Source: Candidatus Hydrogenedentota bacterium
GTDB taxonomy: Bacteria > Spirochaetota > Leptospiria > Turneriellales > J094
Direction of reading: 5' to 3'
DNA length: 7,594 bases
Assembly (NCBI GenBank): GCA_003695005.1
Contig: RFJE01000076.1
Coordinates: forward strand, 1 to 7,594
A program made the translations under genes and the position numbers. The notes under the pieces were generated by a model, which saw nothing but the letters and a program-made list of their open reading frames with translations, did not search any database and had not been told where the DNA came from. Below, one piece after another: positions 1-5,420 of this stretch. Numbering within the stretch: the first letter of the stretch is position 1; the number at the start of each line of letters is the position of its first letter.

Positions 1-823
1 AGCCTGCCGTCCCGTTTATGGCAATATCTACATGACGAGTAATCCGAGTATCTCCCCCATCACCACTAAAGCTTATGGAAGTTGCATTTGTACTCCATGC
101 TCCATTGTAAATCCAAACAAAAATTTTATCCGTGCAATAAACCACAAAGCCTGCATTTGTATTCGCCGATGAGCTATCATGATCTGAAGCTATTTCACTG
201 CAGGAAGCAGAAGGTTGCGAAGTAAAAGCTGTTTCTGCCGAAACATTCCAGCCCGATGTGTTATCATAAGAATCAATATTTTCTCCCGCAGAAAGCTCAA
301 AAGTACGGAAAACATGCTGTCCGCTAGTATTCGTATAAACAACAACTCCTACAATGGTTTCCGTAGCCCCATTTCGATAGGGCTCAAATCGCATTAAAAT
401 AGGCTTACTTGTATCTGCACCTAAATTAAAACCATTTTTAACAGCATATTTCCAATTCAGTGCAGGATTACTTTTTATTCGTCCACGCGTCGTGTCTATG
501 CGAAAACTTTCTAATGGCGGGAAATTGTCATCTTTCCAACGTGCATCATTGATTCCATTTGCATCCGGCGAAAAATCCCAATTGTAGCTTGTTATTGCCA
601 GGCCATCTAATAAAATATCAAAGCCATTTGGATTTTGATAGTATAAAAGCACATCTTCGTTTTTAATCGGAATGGCATCAGCTGTAGCTAATTGCCGATT
701 TTCGTTGGTTGGAATAAAGTGATAGGTTTTTGGATCGCTATCTCCGCCTGTACCTGCCTGGTGTGTGTATGTATAATACCAGAAAAAAGCGAACATGGGC
801 AACAAGACTAAGTACTTCCTCAT
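1..823 (-). CDS. Secreted protein of unknown function, 3' end beyond window (partial)
   Basis: This reading frame stays open from an ATG at 823 to the left edge: 274 codons with no stop, so the C-terminus lies outside the window. It begins with a typical export signal: MRK, a hydrophobic stretch to about residue 17 (LVLLPMFAFFWYY), then a polar region (THQAGTGGDSD). There is no lipobox cysteine, so the product is either cleaved by signal peptidase I or held by an N-terminal anchor. The rest looks like an extracytoplasmic beta-rich protein: short alternating hydrophobic stretches, many Asn, Ser, Thr, Gly and aromatic residues, and only two cysteines (208 and 230), which could form a disulfide. 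I recognise no family; a carbohydrate-binding or adhesin-like surface protein is possible but unproven. No Shine-Dalgarno sequence precedes 823. An in-frame ATG at 868 would add 15 residues (starting MYFFVPITLKKAYFY) and abut the ATPase stop. I prefer 823 because it gives the cleaner signal peptide. Confidence 0.75.
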   Translation of the reverse strand, partial: MRKYLVLLPMFAFFWYYTYTHQAGTGGDSDPKTYHFIPTNENRQLATADAIPIKNEDVLLYYQNPNGFDILLDGLAITSYNWDFSPDANGINDARWKDDNFPPLESFRIDTTRGRIKSNPALNWKYAVKNGFNLGADTSKPILMRFEPYRNGATETIVGVVVYTNTSGQHVFRTFELSAGENIDSYDNTSGWNVSAETAFTSQPSASCSEIASDHDSSSANTNAGFVVYCTDKIFVWIYNGAWSTNATSISFSGDGGDTRITRHVDIAINGTAG

Positions 824-868
824 ATAAAAATATGCTTTTTTTAGAGTGATAGGGACAAAAAAGTACAT
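824..868 (-). other. Short spacer, or N-terminal extension of the downstream gene
   Basis: These 45 bases separate the ATPase stop from the preferred start of the exported-protein gene. They are A/T-rich, have no stop in the frame of the downstream gene, and begin with ATG directly after the ATPase TAA. They may therefore be coding (15 extra residues). I see no terminator hairpin with a T-run and no convincing promoter. A short A/T inverted repeat (CATAT, 4-base loop, ATATG) at 821-834 covers the preferred start codon. Confidence 0.5.
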
Positions 869-2806
869 TTACACAAAATCACAAGCAATTTTGCGGCCGT
901 TTACTTCTCGAAGGGGCATTTGTCGCAAAGCACATTCTGCTTTTGCAATAGGACATCTTGTGTGGAATACACAACCGGTTGGTGGATTCGCTGCCGATGG
1001 TATTTCCCCTTGCAAACGAATCCTTTCTTTTGGGGATGAAGTATCCGTAGAAAGGGCCGCAGAAAAAAGAGCTTTTGTATAAGGATGAAGTGGATTTTCA
1101 AAAATTTCAGCTGCACTTCCTATCTCCATAATTTTGCCTAAATACATTACAGCGACAGAATCCGCAAAAGATTCTACTAATGGTAAATTGTGTGTAATAA
1201 ACAAATACGTAAGCGAAAACTTGTCCTGTAAATCCCGCAACAAGTTAATAATTTGAGCTTGAACCGAAACATCGAGAGCACTGGTTGCTTCATCACAAAC
1301 AATAAACTCGGGATTAGCAGCTAAAGCTCGAGCAATGGTAATTCGTTGCCTCTGGCCTCCGGAAAACTCATGCGGATATTTCGAGTAGGCCATCGGCTCT
1401 AAACCAACTGTTTCTAAAAGCTTTTTTGCTTGTAGCTCATACTCAGCAGCAGATAAGTTTGGTTTTGTAATTTTAAGCGGCTCCTCTAATGCCTGACCAA
1501 TCATCATGCGGGGATTTAAAGAGGAGTATGGATCTTGAAATACCATTTGGATTTTTGTTTCTCTCGATAGAGGCACCCCATTTACAAAGACGTTTCCATA
1601 ACGAATGGGATTTAAACCAACAAGTGCTTTGCCTAAACTCGTTTTTCCACAACCTGACTCACCTACTAAAGCAAAAGTTTCTGCTTGCTTTACTGTAAAC
1701 GAAACTCCATGTACGGCTTTTACATAGCCAACAATCCGCTTAAAGACACCTTTGCGAATGGGATAATGCACGCCAAGATTTTGAACGTTTAAAGCAATAG
1801 GCTGATCTTTTTTCACAGCGGGAATTGAGTAAGCCGGAATAGATAAAGGCGAAAACTCACCGGCCAAAAAACACGCCACTTGGTGAGTAAATCCTTCTTT
1901 TACTGGCTTTAATGTTGGAATGGCCTTATCGCACACACCTTGTTTGGCCGCAAAACACCTTTGAAAAAAATGGCAATAAGCAGGATAGTCCGTCGGAGAA
2001 GGTACTCGACCGGAAATGGAATATAATTTCTTTCGATTTTTTTTCGGCAAAGCCGCTAACAGTGCTTGTGTATAAGGATGAACAGGTCGGGATAAAATTT
2101 CTTTTGTACTTGCTGTTTCTACAATTTGGCCTGCATACATTACAGCAACACGGTCAGCGAACTCTGCCACGACGCCTAAATCATGAGTAATTAAAAGCTG
2201 TGCTAAATTTTGCTTTTTTTGAATCTGGCGAATTAAGCTTAAAATCTGCCACTGGATGGTGACATCAAGCGCCGTGGTTGGCTCATCCGAAATTAAGAGA
2301 TCTGGCTTTAAAGCTAATGCCATGGCAATCATTACTCTTTGCTTCATCCCACCGGAAAGCTCGTGTGGATATTGCTTTAACCGAGCTTCCGGCTGCGATA
2401 AACCTGTTAATGATAAAAGCTCTATACTCCTTTTGTAAATTTCATCCGGATTTGTAATCCCGTGAGCTTTAAAAACTTCCGCAAGTTGCCAACCTACGGT
2501 AAACACGGGATTTAAGCTACTCATTGGTTCTTGGAAAATAAAGCCTATTTCTTTCCCACGAATATGACGTAATTCATCCGGTGGACGAAGCAAACTTTTT
2601 TCTTTGAGTACAATTTTATCGGCAATTACCTTCGCAGAATGACGCGGCAAAAGACCAGCAATGGCAAGTGCCGCTGTGGTTTTACCACATCCCGATTCAC
2701 CTACTAATGCAAAGGTCTCTCCTTCGTTAATCGAAAATGATATTCCGCATACGGCACGGGCTTTGCCAAAGGAAACGTGTAAATTTTTTACTTCTAATAA
2801 GCTCAT
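869..2806 (-). CDS. Fused dual-domain peptide ABC transporter ATPase (OppDF / YejF type)
   Basis: This 645-residue protein joins two ABC ATPase domains, so one chain supplies both nucleotide-binding sites of the importer, on the cytoplasmic face of the inner membrane. Domain 1 has Walker A GESGCGKT (36-43), Q-loop Gln92 in FQEPMSSLNP, signature LSGGMKQR (150-157), Walker B ending Asp174-Glu175 and H-loop His208. Domain 2 has the same Walker A at 382-389, Q-loop Gln424 in FQDPYSSLNP, signature FSGGQRQR (481-488), Walker B ending Asp505-Glu506 and His539. Both sites therefore look catalytically complete. Each half ends with the oligopeptide-transporter C-terminal extension (HPYTQALL and HPYTKALF, then a four-cysteine region: Cys278, 284, 292, 312 and Cys612, 618, 625, 642). 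Length and layout match the YejF-like fused class rather than separate OppD and OppF. The ATG overlaps the upstream permease stop and has a good Shine-Dalgarno sequence. Substrate specificity is set by its partners and cannot be read here. Confidence 0.97.
   Translation of the reverse strand: MSLLEVKNLHVSFGKARAVCGISFSINEGETFALVGESGCGKTTAALAIAGLLPRHSAKVIADKIVLKEKSLLRPPDELRHIRGKEIGFIFQEPMSSLNPVFTVGWQLAEVFKAHGITNPDEIYKRSIELLSLTGLSQPEARLKQYPHELSGGMKQRVMIAMALALKPDLLISDEPTTALDVTIQWQILSLIRQIQKKQNLAQLLITHDLGVVAEFADRVAVMYAGQIVETASTKEILSRPVHPYTQALLAALPKKNRKKLYSISGRVPSPTDYPAYCHFFQRCFAAKQGVCDKAIPTLKPVKEGFTHQVACFLAGEFSPLSIPAYSIPAVKKDQPIALNVQNLGVHYPIRKGVFKRIVGYVKAVHGVSFTVKQAETFALVGESGCGKTSLGKALVGLNPIRYGNVFVNGVPLSRETKIQMVFQDPYSSLNPRMMIGQALEEPLKITKPNLSAAEYELQAKKLLETVGLEPMAYSKYPHEFSGGQRQRITIARALAANPEFIVCDEATSALDVSVQAQIINLLRDLQDKFSLTYLFITHNLPLVESFADSVAVMYLGKIMEIGSAAEIFENPLHPYTKALFSAALSTDTSSPKERIRLQGEIPSAANPPTGCVFHTRCPIAKAECALRQMPLREVNGRKIACDFV
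2803..2806 (-). other. ATGA start/stop overlap, OppC-like permease to ATPase
   Basis: The minus strand reads ATGA, with the ATPase ATG overlapping the OppC-like TGA stop. Unlike the first junction, a good Shine-Dalgarno sequence is also present, so the ATPase could be translated both by coupling and by fresh initiation. Confidence 0.9.
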
Positions 2807-4074
2807 TTTTGCTGACCTCGTAATTTAGGATCTAGTGCATCTCGTACCACATCGGCAAAGAGGTTGGCTGGCAGCACAAGGCCTAGCATAAAAAAGAAAG
2901 CAGCGGCTAAATTCCACCAAACAGCAGGATCGCGAGCAAGCTCTAACCGCGCTGAATTAATCATATTTCCCCAAGATTGCATACTAGGATCCACACCGAT
3001 CCCAACATAAGCTAATACGGCTTCGGCTAATACTAACGAGCTAAATTGCAAAATAATCGATATTAACATAAGATGAAGAACATTTGGCGCTAAATGCTTT
3101 ATGGTAATTTTCCATGATGATATACCCATAACTTTTGCAGCAGCAATAAATTCCATTTCCCTTAATTTTAAAGTTTCTCCACGAATCAGTCGTGCCAGTG
3201 AAGTCCAAGAAGTAATCCCCATAATTACACAAAGATAAAAAAGTCGCCTATCGGCAGTAATCACAGACTCTTCGGCCGAAAGCTTGCTTTGTACAATGAG
3301 CATGACTGCAGCAATCAATAGAATAGAAGGAATGGATGATAGTGTCGTATATAAATACTGAATGATATCATCCACAATGCCTCCAAAGTAGCCTGCTGCA
3401 ATTCCAAGTAAAAGCGCAAAAGGGGCAATAATAATGGTAGTTAGCGTCCCAATAATTAAGCCGGTGCGAATACTCTTTAACGATGTGTATAAGACATCGG
3501 TTCCAGTTTTATCCGTTCCAAAAACATGGTAATTTAAAGACAGGAAAAAAAATAGTGATAGGGAAAAAACAAAACAAAATGTAAAAATTAAGTACGATCT
3601 TTGTGGCCTTTTAAAATAACGAAACGCAAGTACAGCGAGAATGGCCACAAACAGCGATACTATCACCCTTAAAAAAATATCAAGAGTATGATTGGAAACC
3701 CAAGCCGACTTTCCCGCATATTGAAGTGGCAATGTAGAAAAACCACCGCCCTGCTCGGGTGGAAGGGGGGACTTAAAAAAACTTTTTAAGGCAAGTGGCG
3801 CACTGTAACTTTTTTCTGATCCTTGTACAAGGGGGGCAAGAAAAACATCTAACAGACTCGATACACTACCCGAGCTATTTCGAAAATGAATGGAATCTAT
3901 AAGCGCTATAAAAATATAAAAACAAATCAAGATAAAACTCATCATGGCCATACGGCTCGACCGGACTTCTAAAAAAATTTCCCTCCAATACGGATTTTTC
4001 CGAGCGCGTAAATACCACACAAGCGAAAAAATAGCCAATCCCCAAAATAAAATGTCTGTCCACAAAAAAATCAT
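2803..4074 (-). CDS. OppC-like ABC transporter permease with extended N-terminus
   Basis: This is the second inner-membrane channel subunit of the importer, 423 residues against about 300 for E. coli OppC. The C-terminal half is a standard binding-protein-dependent permease domain: the entry motif HVFGTDKTGTDVL (183-195), a first core helix from about 205 to 228, and the cytoplasmic coupling (EAA) loop around 305-335 (EFIAAAKVMGIS, then IKHLAPN), which docks on the ATPase. It ends with NLFADVVRDALDPKLR, a usual OppC terminus. The N-terminal half is unusual: a predicted membrane segment at 4-22, another at 42-61, a long non-membrane loop of about 70 residues (roughly 62-130), then two more hydrophobic segments at about 134-151 and 160-178. 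From memory, a proteobacterial subfamily has a similar layout, with a conserved stretch like EKSYSAPLA (87-95) in the loop, so the extension is probably ancestral. A modest ribosome site lies upstream. Confidence 0.95.
   Translation of the reverse strand: MIFLWTDILFWGLAIFSLVWYLRARKNPYWREIFLEVRSSRMAMMSFILICFYIFIALIDSIHFRNSSGSVSSLLDVFLAPLVQGSEKSYSAPLALKSFFKSPLPPEQGGGFSTLPLQYAGKSAWVSNHTLDIFLRVIVSLFVAILAVLAFRYFKRPQRSYLIFTFCFVFSLSLFFFLSLNYHVFGTDKTGTDVLYTSLKSIRTGLIIGTLTTIIIAPFALLLGIAAGYFGGIVDDIIQYLYTTLSSIPSILLIAAVMLIVQSKLSAEESVITADRRLFYLCVIMGITSWTSLARLIRGETLKLREMEFIAAAKVMGISSWKITIKHLAPNVLHLMLISIILQFSSLVLAEAVLAYVGIGVDPSMQSWGNMINSARLELARDPAVWWNLAAAFFFMLGLVLPANLFADVVRDALDPKLRGQQK
2815..2819 (-). promoter_or_regulatory. 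Ribosome binding site of the ATPase gene
   Basis: The minus strand reads GAGGT followed by 8 bases (CAGCAAAA) and then the ATPase ATG. This is the best Shine-Dalgarno match of the five starts in the window. It lies inside the end of the OppC-like gene and supports the start at 2806. Confidence 0.7.
4071..4074 (-). other. ATGA start/stop overlap, OppB-like to OppC-like permease
   Basis: The minus strand reads ATGA, joining the TGA stop of the OppB-like gene to the ATG of the OppC-like gene. This would favour near-equal production of the two channel subunits, which pair one to one. Confidence 0.9.
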
Positions 4075-5420
4075 TGCAAACGCACCCTTGGATCTACAAA
4101 AGTATAGCTAATATCCGTTAATAACAAGCCGGCAATGTAAAGGTAAGACCCTAATGTAACCATTGCTTGCACAACCGCAAAATCTTGCTGCTGGATGGCT
4201 TCTAATAAATAAGCTCCCATTCCGGGAATGGCAAAAAAGGATTCTAATAAAAGAGATCCGGTAATTAAAAAAGGAAGCTCAACAACGACACCGGTTAAAA
4301 TAGGAATCATTGCATTTTTTAAAATATGCGTAAATAAAATTTTAGATTCCCGTACTCCTTTTGCCCGCGCTGTGCGTACATAGTCTTTATTCATTTCCTC
4401 TAAAAAGACAGTACGGTAAAAACGAATGCTGCGACCAAGTCCGGCTAATACGGCAATCAATACAGGCATCAGCACAAATCGCCATGCCGAAAATCCCGGC
4501 TCATAGCCGGATACAGGAAATAGTTTTAATATCTTACCAAATACAACTTGTCCGGCAATAATATAAAATAATGCGGATATGGACATGCCCACTACACATA
4601 AAAACATGCCAACTTTATCGACTCTTTCGCCACGAGAATACGCAAGCAGCATCGCAAAAAAAATGGCAAGTACAATTCCAATGAAAAAGGTAGGCACAGT
4701 AATATAAAGCGACGGCATAATGCGCCGGCTAATTTCATCTGCAATGTCTTTTCCGCGATCGCTTTTTCCAAAATCAAAAAAAAGCATGCGAATAGATCGC
4801 TCATAAAAAATGGTTCGAGTAAAGCGTTCCATAAAAGAAAGACTTGCTTTCGAATCAACCACAAGACGATTTAACAGGGCGGGTTTTTCGGCAACAAAAC
4901 GAGCCATTATCCTTGCATTGAAATTGTAAGTCTTAACTCGAAAAAAACCTTCCACCTTTTCTATGCTATCTGGAATTGTAAATTGAACAACATTCTTATC
5001 TCGTTTAACACGCACCTTGTTTGGCTGAACGGAAAATTCTTCCCAATTAGCTTGCTTTAATGTAAAAGTAATTTCTCGTTTGCCACGTAGTTTTTTCTTT
5101 GGCGGCGCTTCCACGGTAAAACGAAACTCGATCTCTTTGCTACTACTTTTTGGTAAAAACCATTCTTTTTCCTGCGTATTCTGATTAGCAGTAAACGAAA
5201 AAAAACGCCGATAGCCTTCGTTGTAAAAATAAGGTAAATCTAATGAATGAGCTCTTTTCCATTTATCAATCATCTCCGGCGTAACCCGTTTATGACCTAA
5301 ATGAAGGGCAGCCATGTCGTCCGGTGTATTTACAAAAAAGAAAAGAGCAAATACAATGATGTTTACCCCGAGCAAAATAGGAATGGAATAAAGGATACGC
5401 CGAATAATGTATGCTGTCAT
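4071..5420 (-). CDS. OppB-like ABC transporter permease with large periplasmic insertion
   Basis: This is the first inner-membrane channel subunit, 449 residues against about 306 for E. coli OppB and 364 for YejB. The start matches the family: IIRRILYSIPILLGVNIIVF forms membrane segment 1 (about 5-30). The conserved permease core begins near residue 213 (FFDFGKSDRGKDIADEI, then MPSLYITVPTFF), followed by further helices at about 237-260, 268-290, 314-328, 371-392 and 415-435. The coupling loop (EAA motif) is at about 343-374 (DYVRTARAKGVRESKILFTH), and the end TDISYTFVDPRVRLQ is typical of OppB. Between segment 1 and the core, residues about 72-204 form an extra, Lys/Arg-rich, probably beta-stranded region (for example EIEFRFTVEA, REITFTLKQ, NVVQFTIPD, GFFRVKTYNF). 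By the topology of the family this should face the periplasm. It could contact the binding protein, but that is inference. No strong Shine-Dalgarno sequence is visible, consistent with coupled translation. Confidence 0.96.
   Translation of the reverse strand: MTAYIIRRILYSIPILLGVNIIVFALFFFVNTPDDMAALHLGHKRVTPEMIDKWKRAHSLDLPYFYNEGYRRFFSFTANQNTQEKEWFLPKSSSKEIEFRFTVEAPPKKKLRGKREITFTLKQANWEEFSVQPNKVRVKRDKNVVQFTIPDSIEKVEGFFRVKTYNFNARIMARFVAEKPALLNRLVVDSKASLSFMERFTRTIFYERSIRMLFFDFGKSDRGKDIADEISRRIMPSLYITVPTFFIGIVLAIFFAMLLAYSRGERVDKVGMFLCVVGMSISALFYIIAGQVVFGKILKLFPVSGYEPGFSAWRFVLMPVLIAVLAGLGRSIRFYRTVFLEEMNKDYVRTARAKGVRESKILFTHILKNAMIPILTGVVVELPFLITGSLLLESFFAIPGMGAYLLEAIQQQDFAVVQAMVTLGSYLYIAGLLLTDISYTFVDPRVRLQ
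4084..4089 (-). promoter_or_regulatory. Probable weak ribosome binding site of the OppC-like permease
   Basis: The minus strand reads AAGGGT, 9 bases before the ATG at 4074. It matches the Shine-Dalgarno consensus only in part (AAGG), and lies within the end of the OppB-like gene. Confidence 0.4.
5417..5420 (-). other. ATGA start/stop overlap, binding protein to OppB-like permease
   Basis: The bases read ATGA on the minus strand: ATG starts the OppB-like permease and TGA ends the binding protein. Upstream sequence (GGCACAAGA) offers only a poor Shine-Dalgarno match, so translation of the permease probably depends on ribosomes finishing the upstream gene. Confidence 0.9.

Noticed and set aside
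215..397. 60-codon plus-strand open frame near the left edge
   Set aside because: It is antisense to the open frame of the exported protein, which has a signal peptide and runs 274 codons without a stop.
761..776. Short GT-rich tract in the signal-peptide region of the exported protein, considered as a phase-variation repeat
   Set aside because: Only about four GT units are present, too few for a typical phase-variable tract, and the reading frame is intact.
821..840. A/T inverted repeats (CATATAAAAATATG at 821-834; AAAAA-TATGC-TTTTT at 826-840) considered as a terminator after the importer operon
   Set aside because: The stems are short and almost entirely A/T, they overlap the start of the next gene, and there is no stable GC stem followed by a T-run in the direction of transcription.
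846..1082. 78-codon plus-strand open frame across the end of the ATPase gene
   Set aside because: It lies almost wholly antisense to the conserved C-terminal part of the ATPase, has no recognisable protein features and no ribosome site. It is a shadow of the real gene.
1912..2190. 92-codon plus-strand open frame inside the ATPase gene
   Set aside because: It is antisense to a fully conserved ABC domain and its composition does not resemble a real protein.
4592..4864. 90-codon minus-strand open frame within the OppB-like gene
   Set aside because: It is hydrophobic only because it is an alternate-frame reading of a membrane-protein gene. It has no independent start signal or family match.
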